DNA of 6,162 nucleotides from an uncultured Oscillospiraceae bacterium (GTDB taxonomy: Bacteria; Bacillota; Clostridia; Oscillospirales; Acutalibacteraceae). Position numbers and translations under genes: made by a program. Numbering within the stretch: the first letter of the stretch is position 1; the number at the start of each line of letters is the position of its first letter. This document shows positions 1-5,633 of this stretch, in pieces. The DNA is taken from the NCBI GenBank assembly GCA_900546895.1, contig UREO01000187.1, positions 1-6,162 on the forward strand, written 5' to 3'. Under the pieces are notes generated by a model. The model saw only the letters and a program-made list of their open reading frames with translations, made no database searches and was not told where the DNA came from.

Positions 1-40
1 GCGCATGTCTCGTGGGCTCGGAGATGTGTATAAGAGACAG
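1..40 (+). other. Nextera sequencing adapter left on the contig end
   Basis: Positions 7-40 match the Illumina Nextera transposase adapter of the i7 side, and positions 22-40 are the Tn5 mosaic end AGATGTGTATAAGAGACAG. The first six bases, GCGCAT, sit where the end of an i7 index would be. From memory they fit the last six bases of index N722. This is library-preparation sequence, not genome. A reading frame that starts here gives the peptide MGSEMCIRDR, a familiar artefact in metagenomic protein sets. Genomic sequence begins at about position 41, so the left edge of the window is a contig end. Confidence 0.97.
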
Positions 41-59
41 GGATACGGAAGTCGGGATG

Positions 60-110
60 AAACTCCCTCAGTCAGGCTTCGCCTGCCAGTTCCCTCAAAG
101 AGAGAGCCAA
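60..110 (-). repeat. Palindromic interspersed repeat, copy 1 (inverted)
   Basis: Read on the minus strand, this stretch has the same layout as the copy at 124-176: a CTC-rich arm, a TGAGGGA segment, a TGGC-led hairpin, then a GAGGGAGT end. The hairpin on the plus strand pairs GTCAGGC (71-77) with GCCTGCC (81-87), with one mismatch, around a three-base loop. Over the best 24 aligned positions I count about 19 matches to the other copy. I recall very similar repeats between genes in many gut Clostridia, but no search was run. The function is unknown. It could affect mRNA 3' ends, because it lies downstream of the chemoreceptor gene. Confidence 0.7.
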
Positions 111-123
111 AAGAGGCCGAACC

Positions 124-176
124 CTGCCTCCCTCTGTGAGGGAGGTGGCGCGCCCGGCGCGCCGGAAGGAGTCCCC
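124..176 (+). repeat. Palindromic interspersed repeat, copy 2 (double hairpin)
   Basis: Two perfect hairpins stand side by side. CCTCCCTC (127-134) pairs with GAGGGAGG (138-145) around TGT. GGCGCGC (147-153) pairs with GCGCGCC (157-163) around CCG. The end, GGAAGGAGT, matches the end of copy 1 read in reverse. The element lies about 20 bases beyond the chemoreceptor stop codon, so its transcript could form a stable 3' structure. No run of U follows on the minus strand, so it is not a classical intrinsic terminator. Confidence 0.75.
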
Positions 177-196
177 CGGAAGTATCCCTCTGTCTT

Positions 197-2290
197 TCAG
201 CCGTATTTTTCAACTACCGTGGGAAAGCTTTCAGCAGTCTCCTTGGATTCCGATGGGGCAGCCTTTAGGGGAGCGACCGCACCGGTCTTTTTCACCAAAC
301 CTTCTCGCAGTCGGAATTTCGCCGCAAGCGCGCGCAGTTGCCGAGCCTGTGCGGACAGATCCTGACTTACCGCCGCGTTTTCCTCCGACGTTGCAGAGTT
401 TGTCTGTACCACCTGCGCAATCTGTTCAATTCCCTGCGTGACCTGCTCTACGGCGGCGGCTTCGTCTCCGGTCGCCTCCGAAATTTCCGAAATCAGTCCG
501 GCGGACTCGCTCGTCCGGGTCCTGATGTGCTGGAAGGACTCTGCGGTGGAATTCGCAACCGTCATTCCGTTGTTGACCAGAGAAATCGTGTTTTCAATCA
601 GCTTGGCGGTCTGGCCCGCGGCCTGTGCGCTCTTTCCTGCCAGATTCCGCACTTCGTCCGCAACAACGGAAAAGCCCTTGCCTGCCGCCCCGGCTCTTGC
701 CGCTTCCACGGCGGCGTTCAGCGCCAGAATATTGGTCTGGAACGCGATGTCCTCGATCGTTTTGATGATCTTCCGGATTTCCGCCGAAGCCGAATGGATG
801 TCGTTCATAGCAGACAGCATCTGCTCGACATCGCGGTTACCCTTCTCCACCGCCGTGGTGGATTCCTTTGCAATGGAGCGGGCGACCGCCGCGTTTTTCG
901 CGGTTTTCTGTATCTGGCCGGAAATTTCGGAAATAGTGGCGGAAAGCTGTTCCGTGGCGCCCGCCTGTTCCGAAGCACCCTGAGAAAGTGCCGCCGCCCC
1001 GCCCGAAATCTGCTCAGAGCGAAGGGAAACGGATTCCGCCGCGTGGTCAATATCGGAGAACACCCCGTTCAGCGAATCAATGATCTGGTCAAGCGCGCTC
1101 TTGATCTCGGAGAAGTCGCCCAGATACTGCATTTGGGTCTTTACCGTCAGATCGCCTTTGGAGACCGCGCTCAGCACCCCGGAAATTTCCCCGATATACA
1201 GCTGCAGGCTGCCGAGCGTGTTTTCAAGCGCCCCGGCCACCTGACCGACCTCGTCCTTTGTGTCGACCGTCAGTTTCACGGCGTCCTTGTTGCTGATGCC
1301 GATTTCTCCGTGCTCCATGTTGTTGGCCAGCGCCACGACCTGACCGAGCGGCTTTTTGACCCGCTTGCGGACGATCCTGCCCAAAATCACAGTAGCGATT
1401 ACCATGACCGCCAGCGCCGCGCCGATCGAAACGGCCACGGTCTGCATAGCGCGCTGTTCCGTCGCCGCAATGCTCTTTCCGGTGAACATCGCGCCGATCG
1501 CCTTTCCGTCATATCCCAGAATCGGGACATAATTCACCATCATGGACGTATCCATCACGTTCATTTTTCCCGTATAATTTTGCTTTCCGGTCAGAACCTT
1601 CTGCGCAACAGCCGCGTCCATCTTCGTTCCCGTCTGGCGCTTCTGGTCCTTTATTAGGGTGGTGTTGATTCGCTCGTTGCCGTAAAACACCGCGAATTCA
1701 CAGCCCGTATACCGCTTGAGCTGGTCGATGACACTATGGTCCTCCAGCGACTGTACGGTGGAAATCATACCGATCAGATTCCCGTACCGCTGCACCGGCG
1801 TGCCGCAGCAGATACTGAGCGTTTTACCGGAAACCGCCTCGTTTACAACCACGCTCTTCCCTTTCATCGCTTCCTGCACATGCTTGAGCTTTGAAAAGCC
1901 GGGAAGGTCAAAATCGGTAGTTGTGGAATACAGCAGGTTTCCCTTCACGTCCGTCAGAAAAGCGTAGCTGATATTATAGGCCCTGACCCGGTTTTTCATG
2001 GATTCCACAATACTGTACTGGTTACCGCCGGCCACTGCGTTCAGAAAATCGGCGTCCTGTGACAGCTCCTGTCCCGCCTGCCTTAGGCTTGCCTCATAAT
2101 TGGAAAGAATATTTTCCAGCCCCTGCATGGCGGTTTGATTCTGCTCCTCGTAGGTATCCTCGAAAATCCAGCCTGTAAACAGGGAATTGATGGATACGAC
2201 AATCGCCAGAGCGATCGCCAGCGTCCCGATGAAAAACACGGACAAGAGAGTACCCAAACTTTTTTTCCGAATTTTCCCTTTGTTTTTCAA
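197..2290 (-). CDS. Methyl-accepting chemotaxis protein (Cache-HAMP chemoreceptor)
   Basis: Transmembrane chemoreceptor that should bind a ligand outside the cell and control the CheA/CheW array and flagellar rotation. Residue numbers count from the TTG start (697 aa). A positively charged N-terminus is followed by membrane helix 1 (about 14-35), then an extracytoplasmic sensor (about 36-279) that looks like the Cache_3/Cache_2 double-Cache type, then helix 2 (about 282-306). A HAMP region (about 307-365) follows, and a second HAMP-like unit containing SKGDLTV (about 363-415). The long coiled-coil signalling domain runs from about 420 to 660. Its tip (about 512-551) carries the conserved motifs FQTNILALNAAVEAARAG and GFSVVADEVRNLA. 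Glu/Gln/Ala-rich helices on both sides are candidate methylation regions. The C-terminus is a loose tail without the NWETF-type CheR tether. The sensor has a vicinal cysteine pair (about 161-162). The longest open frame begins at a GTG at 2297-2299, but GAGGAG touches that codon. The TTG at 2288-2290 has the same GAGGAG at an 8-base spacing and gives a typical MKNKGKIRKK start, so I prefer it. The ligand cannot be predicted. Confidence 0.96.
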   Translation of the reverse strand: MKNKGKIRKKSLGTLLSVFFIGTLAIALAIVVSINSLFTGWIFEDTYEEQNQTAMQGLENILSNYEASLRQAGQELSQDADFLNAVAGGNQYSIVESMKNRVRAYNISYAFLTDVKGNLLYSTTTDFDLPGFSKLKHVQEAMKGKSVVVNEAVSGKTLSICCGTPVQRYGNLIGMISTVQSLEDHSVIDQLKRYTGCEFAVFYGNERINTTLIKDQKRQTGTKMDAAVAQKVLTGKQNYTGKMNVMDTSMMVNYVPILGYDGKAIGAMFTGKSIAATEQRAMQTVAVSIGAALAVMVIATVILGRIVRKRVKKPLGQVVALANNMEHGEIGISNKDAVKLTVDTKDEVGQVAGALENTLGSLQLYIGEISGVLSAVSKGDLTVKTQMQYLGDFSEIKSALDQIIDSLNGVFSDIDHAAESVSLRSEQISGGAAALSQGASEQAGATEQLSATISEISGQIQKTAKNAAVARSIAKESTTAVEKGNRDVEQMLSAMNDIHSASAEIRKIIKTIEDIAFQTNILALNAAVEAARAGAAGKGFSVVADEVRNLAGKSAQAAGQTAKLIENTISLVNNGMTVANSTAESFQHIRTRTSESAGLISEISEATGDEAAAVEQVTQGIEQIAQVVQTNSATSEENAAVSQDLSAQARQLRALAAKFRLREGLVKKTGAVAPLKAAPSESKETAESFPTVVEKYG

Positions 2291-2298
2291 AAAAACCA

Positions 2299-2304
2299 CT
2301 CCTC
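2299..2304 (-). promoter_or_regulatory. Ribosome binding site that decides the chemoreceptor start
   Basis: The minus strand reads GAGGAG here. Eight bases separate it from the TTG at 2288-2290. No spacer remains before the GTG at 2297-2299, which overlaps the site by one base. An in-frame TGA two codons before that GTG rules out starts further upstream. The spacing favours the TTG. Confidence 0.7.
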
Positions 2305-2357
2305 AAATAAATTCAGGTCCGAGCCGGACATTCGCCGCAGAATCTCTCTCATTATAA

Positions 2358-2383
2358 TTATCGGCAGGCACCATCTTTTTTTA
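2358..2383 (-). promoter_or_regulatory. Putative sigma-28 (SigD/FliA-type) promoter of the chemoreceptor
   Basis: The minus strand shows TAAA (2380-2383), a 14-base spacer, then GCCGATAA (2358-2365). The known flagellar sigma consensus is TAAA, about 15 bases, then GCCGATAA in enteric bacteria, or CCGATAT in Bacillus. The -10 box is therefore a full match and the spacing is within the accepted range. Transcription would start near 2350 and leave a leader of about 60 bases. That leader contains a small perfect hairpin: GTCCG (2317-2321) pairs with CGGAC (2325-2329). Chemoreceptors are typical members of this regulon, so the position makes biological sense. Confidence 0.75.
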
Positions 2384-2449
2384 ATTTTTTATTGAAATTA
2401 TAATTCACAATCTTTTATCTTATTTTTTGGATATCTGTCTAAATTTGTT

Positions 2450-2458
2450 ATTATAACA
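2450..2458 (-). promoter_or_regulatory. Possible second, extended -10 promoter
   Basis: The minus strand reads TGTTATAAT, an extended -10 box (TGnTATAAT) just downstream of the cyclase terminator. No good -35 box stands at the usual distance. The surrounding DNA is so AT-rich that other TATAAT words also occur (2397-2402 and 2351-2356), so chance is a real possibility. If active, it would give the chemoreceptor a vegetative promoter with a leader of about 150 bases. Confidence 0.25.
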
Positions 2459-2474
2459 ACATTTATACTATAAA

Positions 2475-2516
2475 TAATACACAAAATACCGCCATGCTTT
2501 TTCAGCAAGGCGGTAT
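2475..2516 (-). terminator. Intrinsic terminator after the diguanylate cyclase gene
   Basis: ATACCGCC (2486-2493) pairs perfectly with GGCGGTAT (2509-2516). After one mismatch, three further pairs (TGC with GCA) extend the stem toward the loop. On the minus strand the stem runs into TTTTGTGTATT. It begins about 20 bases after the cyclase stop codon, the expected place. It should separate the cyclase transcript from the chemoreceptor gene. On the plus strand the downstream T-run is poorer. Confidence 0.8.
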
Positions 2517-2538
2517 CCTTTGGCCTTCTATGCGCTGT

Positions 2539-4599
2539 CTACAGCGCGGCCTGAAGACCGCTTGCTTCGTACAGGCTGCACTTGTCTTTCCCGCTTTTCT
2601 TGGAACAGTACAGCGCCTCGTCCGCGTGGCGGTAAAGCTCCTCAAAGCTAGTGCCGGCGTACGGATAGAACGCCCCGCCCACGCTTGCCGAAATTTTATA
2701 CATCTCGTCCTCTCCCGTATAGGCACAGTGGAAAATTTCACAGATATCGTTCATCTTATCCCGAAGCAGACCCTCCGAATCAATACTTTTGATAAAAATG
2801 ATAAACTCGTCTCCCCCGGTGCGGCCCACAATATCTGACGCGCGGAACAGCCGTTTGATGTCTGTGGAAACCTTTTTCAGGACCGCGTCGCCGAAAATAT
2901 GCCCCAGCGTGTCGTTGATATCCTTAAAATTGTCAATATCCACGATAATCAGGCCGTGAAGGGTATTTTTTTCCGATTTTTTCAGACATTCCTCAATCAT
3001 GGACTCAGTGGTCACTTTGTTGTAAAGCTGCGTCAGCAAATCCATTTTGGACCTGCTTTCCAGCTTCTGGATCATTTTCTTCTGGTGGTCGGTATCCACG
3101 ATCAGACCGATCGCGCGGTAAGGCTCTTTATTTTCGTCATACAGAATCTTGATGTTTACCGTACACCAAATGTATTTGCCGTCGACGTTTTTCATCCGTA
3201 CGTCGGTCGGCCCGGGCTGTCCCCCGGCCCGGATCCCGCGGAAAAGCTGCGACATGATCTCCTGGTCGGCGGGGTGAACCTGTTCAAAATTCGGAATATC
3301 GGAGCCAGGCACCTGTGCCGCGGTAGAAAAACCAAATTTATTTGTCCAGTAAACGGTATGATAAATGTGGTTCTGACGGATGTCCCATTCAAAAACGACC
3401 TGATTGGTTTCTTCCATAATCAGCGCATACCGCGCCTCGCTGACCTTGAGCACGTCGGTGTCCTCCTTAATTTTTTCGATCAGATGGTTAAAAGCGGATG
3501 CCATTTCGGCGAACTCACCTTTGTAACAGACGGGCAGCCGGGTCTGGTAATCCCCTTTTTCCACTCTGACAAATTCCGCGGACATATCCCTGAGCGGGTT
3601 GAGAAAGCGGTTGGCGGCCATGTAGGCGCAGCTGATCAGCGCTGCCGCCAGCACCAAAAGCGCCGCAAAATAAACTTTTAACATGCTCTGAAACGGACTC
3701 GCCAGCTCATTCGCCTCGACCGCGCTCAAAATAATCCAGCTTTTCCCCGCAACACGGGAATAGTAGCCGAATTTTTCCATTTTGCCCGCCCAAAATCGAA
3801 TAACGCCGTTGGGGGTCTGGTCCAGGTCGATATTTTCAAGCTTTTTTCCGCTGAGATCCCCTTCCGGCTTGATCTGGTCCGCGCTGTCCATCTGCTGACC
3901 GACGCCCAGTATGTTTCCGCTGACAACGCTTCCCACGGAGTCCAGAATGACGGTCCGGCCCGTTTCCATAAAGGTCTGGCGGGTGATGAGGTCCAGATAA
4001 ATTATGTCGATGGAGGACTGGATGGAGCCTTCGTAGACACCGTCCTTATAAATCGGCACGGCAATCACAAAATAGTTCTGTCCGTCAATGAAATCCGGCT
4101 CGTGCATCCTGTCGGAAATATACAGCCCGTACGCCGGAACGGTCCGCATGTCCACCTTGAGAAAGGCCGGCTTTCCAATCAGCCGGCTGTCGTCGGACGC
4201 AATAATGACGCCTTTCCGGTTAATCAGGCTGGAGCGCCTGACAAAGTTCCCCTTGGAGTCACCCTGCCCGTTGATGGTCTGTTTGTCGGTCATCGTTTTG
4301 AAGGTGTTCACCGTAATCGTCCGGTACTGCTCCAGATCCCTGTCCGACGCCCCCGCGTTGGACGAAATCAGGAGCTCCTTCACCCCCGGCAGATCGGACG
4401 CCACTTCCAGCGCCATTTTCCGCTGGCTGAAAAACTGGTCTAGGTTGTTGGCCGTCTGCATGGCGGTGGATTTCACGTTTGCCTGTAAAAGCTGCGAAGT
4501 GTTGCTCTGAAAAAAGAGGATGCTAAACACCATTACCAAAACCATCGGCAATATGGAAAAAACAGCCAGCAAAACAGTAAGGTACTTCCTGATTTTCAA
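2539..4599 (-). CDS. Membrane diguanylate cyclase (dCache-HAMP-PAS-GGDEF)
   Basis: Predicted to condense two GTP into cyclic di-GMP at the inner face of the membrane in response to external and possibly internal signals. Residue numbers count from the TTG start (686 aa). Helix 1 lies at about 7-30. An extracytoplasmic dCache_1-like sensor (about 31-305) includes INRKGVIIASDDSRLIGK, typical of this fold. Helix 2 (about 308-328) is followed by HAMP (about 329-382), a PAS domain of the PAS_3 type (about 390-503, with EWDIRQN) and GGDEF (about 515-678). The GGDEF domain shows DLLTQLYN (520-527), VDIDNFKDIND (553-563) and an exact GGDEF at 595-599. RASD (586-589) lies five residues before the signature, the standard place for the RxxD product-inhibition site. 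The enzyme therefore looks active and feedback-controlled. There is no EAL or HD-GYP domain. The longest frame starts at a TTG at 4627-4629. An ATG at 4615-4617 has no clear ribosome binding site, whereas the TTG at 4597-4599 has AAAGAAGG seven bases upstream. The choice is uncertain by ten codons. Confidence 0.96.
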   Translation of the reverse strand: MKIRKYLTVLLAVFSILPMVLVMVFSILFFQSNTSQLLQANVKSTAMQTANNLDQFFSQRKMALEVASDLPGVKELLISSNAGASDRDLEQYRTITVNTFKTMTDKQTINGQGDSKGNFVRRSSLINRKGVIIASDDSRLIGKPAFLKVDMRTVPAYGLYISDRMHEPDFIDGQNYFVIAVPIYKDGVYEGSIQSSIDIIYLDLITRQTFMETGRTVILDSVGSVVSGNILGVGQQMDSADQIKPEGDLSGKKLENIDLDQTPNGVIRFWAGKMEKFGYYSRVAGKSWIILSAVEANELASPFQSMLKVYFAALLVLAAALISCAYMAANRFLNPLRDMSAEFVRVEKGDYQTRLPVCYKGEFAEMASAFNHLIEKIKEDTDVLKVSEARYALIMEETNQVVFEWDIRQNHIYHTVYWTNKFGFSTAAQVPGSDIPNFEQVHPADQEIMSQLFRGIRAGGQPGPTDVRMKNVDGKYIWCTVNIKILYDENKEPYRAIGLIVDTDHQKKMIQKLESRSKMDLLTQLYNKVTTESMIEECLKKSEKNTLHGLIIVDIDNFKDINDTLGHIFGDAVLKKVSTDIKRLFRASDIVGRTGGDEFIIFIKSIDSEGLLRDKMNDICEIFHCAYTGEDEMYKISASVGGAFYPYAGTSFEELYRHADEALYCSKKSGKDKCSLYEASGLQAAL

Positions 4600-4606
4600 C
4601 CGGCTG

Positions 4607-4614
4607 CCTTCTTT
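4607..4614 (-). promoter_or_regulatory. Ribosome binding site that favours a TTG start for the cyclase
   Basis: The minus strand reads AAAGAAGG, seven bases before the TTG at 4597-4599. AGAAGG is one mismatch from AGGAGG. The ATG at 4615-4617 lies just upstream of this site and is preceded only by AT-rich sequence with no purine-rich motif. Confidence 0.5.
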
Positions 4615-4649
4615 CATTGTAAATTTCAAATGTAAAATTCTGTAAATTT

Positions 4650-4677
4650 ATTATAACAGAAAATCCTTTTAATTCAA
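4650..4677 (-). promoter_or_regulatory. Putative sigma-A promoter of the cyclase
   Basis: On the minus strand TTGAAT (4672-4677), a 16-base spacer and TATAAT (4650-4655) are present. TGT directly precedes the -10 box, giving the extended form TGTTATAAT. Transcription would start near 4643, leaving a leader of about 45 bases before the TTG. No sigma-28-like CCGAT box was found here, so this gene does not appear to share the chemoreceptor's flagellar control. Confidence 0.55.
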
Positions 4678-4868
4678 TAGAATAATTTGGTACATGCAAA
4701 TAATCATATAAATCTTTTAAAATTATTTTTATTTAAATTTAACAGTTTTTTTGTGACCGACTAAAAAATCAACAAAATCAGACATAATCTGCTGTTTCCC
4801 GAAACGGGTTCAATTTTTTATTGAGCGGACTTTTTCTTCCGGCCGCGGGCGGAAAAGGGCATAACGAA
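4678..4868. other. Intergenic region without a recognised gene
   Basis: With the flanking stretches this makes a gap of about 400 bases between the cyclase and the secreted-protein gene. The part at 4678-4800 is very AT-rich. Further right are only small structures, such as TCAAT with ATTGA around a T-run (about 4810-4825) and TTCCG with CGGAA around a GC-rich centre (about 4837-4854). I see no open frame with a convincing start, no tRNA and no riboswitch consensus. The stretch at 4898-5004 is also non-coding as far as I can tell, apart from a 25-codon frame opening with GTG that I do not support. Confidence 0.6.
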
Positions 4869-4897
4869 AGGCGCCGTTCCCCCAAAAAACGGCGCCT
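4869..4897 (-). terminator. GC-rich hairpin, likely terminator of the secreted-protein gene
   Basis: AGGCGCCGTT (4869-4878) pairs over ten bases with AACGGCGCCT (4888-4897) around a nine-base loop. On the minus strand the stem is followed by TTCGTTATG, a weak U-tract. It lies about 107 bases beyond the stop at 5005. That is far for a terminator, but it is the first strong stem downstream of the gene. The plus strand has no T-run at all on its far side. Confidence 0.5.
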
Positions 4898-5004
4898 GAT
4901 GGGAAGGTCTATTGAAAGTGTGGTGATGTTATCAATAAGAAATTTCTCTGAATGCCTTTCTTCAGTATGAGCGCGGCTTTCACCGGCACGGCGCCCCCCG
5001 AAGC

Positions 5005-5430
5005 TTATCCGCAGTAGTCCTGACAGGAAACGCTGACGCTTTCGGCTGTACCGTTACGGTAAACTTTCGCTTTTATTTCGACTTCATAGGTATATCCGCT
5101 GGAAACATAATAGGAATTGTCGAAATAGAAAGACTCACCGCTGGTACTTAGCCCCGTCCACGCCTTGACGGTTGTTTTGGTCGACCCCACCACCCGTTTC
5201 AGGTAAACGGTCGCGGTGATTTGGGTCGTGCCGCTTTTCCCCTCCACGATTGCGGAACAGTCCGCCCGCGTGCCGGAAAAGTCGAGGTAGACCGACGCGC
5301 TGTCGGTATTGGTGTACATAATATGCATATCGGAATCAGAAGAAGCGGGTTTTACCGTAGCAAACGCGGGGACATTCACCGTAATCAGCAGAACAAGGGC
5401 AGTGACAAGGGCCATCAGTTTTGTTTTCAT
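5005..5430 (-). CDS. Small secreted protein of unknown function
   Basis: A 141-residue protein that I cannot assign to a named family with confidence. It opens with a clear Sec signal peptide: MKTK, a hydrophobic core at about 5-20, then PAFA, with likely cleavage near residue 24 or 25. The mature part, about 116 residues, is rich in Ser, Thr, Val and Tyr and alternates polar with hydrophobic residues, which suggests a small beta-sandwich. Cys58, Cys136 and Cys140 lie outside the membrane, and the chain ends in SCQDYCG, so one disulfide is possible. There is no lipobox, LPxTG signal, catalytic motif or transmembrane anchor, so release or loose wall association is likely. The ATG at 5428-5430 has GGAAGG (5439-5444) eight bases upstream. 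The next gene upstream ends 199 bases away with a strong hairpin between, so independent transcription is likely, although I could not pick a clear promoter. A carbohydrate- or surface-binding role is only a guess. Confidence 0.88.
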   Translation of the reverse strand: MKTKLMALVTALVLLITVNVPAFATVKPASSDSDMHIMYTNTDSASVYLDFSGTRADCSAIVEGKSGTTQITATVYLKRVVGSTKTTVKAWTGLSTSGESFYFDNSYYVSSGYTYEVEIKAKVYRNGTAESVSVSCQDYCG

Positions 5431-5435
5431 AAAGA

Positions 5436-5633
5436 TTACCTTCCTTTTCCATTTATTTTTCCTTCTACTACATTAACGACGAACCCCCGTGTTTTGTTAC
5501 ACTTTTCTTCAAACTTTTTTAAATTTATTTTTGCTTCTCCTAAATTTTGGCAATCCAGATCCGTTCGTCCTTTGAAATCGTAGCTACAACCGCCGGGAAA
5601 CCGGCGGATGCTTTGTAATAAACAAGCAATCAT
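5436..5633 (-). CDS. Doubtful 65-codon reading frame between two genes
   Basis: An ATG at 5631-5633 overlaps the stop of the membrane-protein gene as ATGA, and GGAGGA almost touches it. The frame stays open for 65 codons and closes with TAA just before the ribosome binding site of the secreted-protein gene. That arrangement would suit translational coupling. Against it, the frame crosses the strong hairpin at 5590-5607, its second half is AT-rich with ATA and TTA codons unlike the neighbouring genes, and the ribosome site is too close to the start. The peptide resembles nothing I know. I list it because it fills the gap exactly, not because I think it is likely. Confidence 0.18.
   Translation of the reverse strand: MIACLLQSIRRFPGGCSYDFKGRTDLDCQNLGEAKINLKKFEEKCNKTRGFVVNVVEGKINGKGR
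5590..5607 (-). terminator. Strong hairpin after the membrane-protein gene, possible terminator
   Basis: CCGCCGG (5590-5596) pairs perfectly with CCGGCGG (5601-5607). On the plus strand the loop is GAAA, a GNRA tetraloop, and on the minus strand it is TTTC. The stem begins 22 bases after the minus-strand stop at 5630, a normal terminator distance. It is followed by TTGTAGCTACG rather than a real U-run, so termination would be weak or factor-assisted. It could instead be a processing or stability element. Confidence 0.4.

Noticed and set aside
41..187. The inverted repeats as a chimeric fold-back read
   Set aside because: The two arms differ at many positions, whereas a fold-back artefact would give identical arms. 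They look like two real, diverged repeat copies, although the adapter junction means the left boundary is uncertain.
12..365. Plus-strand frame that begins inside the adapter
   Set aside because: Its start lies in Nextera sequence and it runs through the repeats into the antisense of the chemoreceptor.
338..1657. A 439-codon plus-strand frame opposite the chemoreceptor
   Set aside because: It is rich in Arg, His, Leu and Gly and has no domain. The minus strand encodes an unmistakable chemoreceptor across the same bases, so this is an antisense shadow.
2291..2357. A c-di-GMP riboswitch in the chemoreceptor leader
   Set aside because: I looked because c-di-GMP often controls motility genes. 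The leader holds only a five-pair hairpin and lacks the conserved GEMM core.
2899..3681. A 260-codon plus-strand frame opposite the cyclase
   Set aside because: The opposite strand carries the HAMP, PAS and GGDEF domains in frame over the same bases, and this frame shows no recognisable domain.
4898..5004. A 25-codon GTG frame downstream of the secreted-protein gene
   Set aside because: It is very short, has no good ribosome site and has no recognisable peptide, so chance is the simplest explanation.
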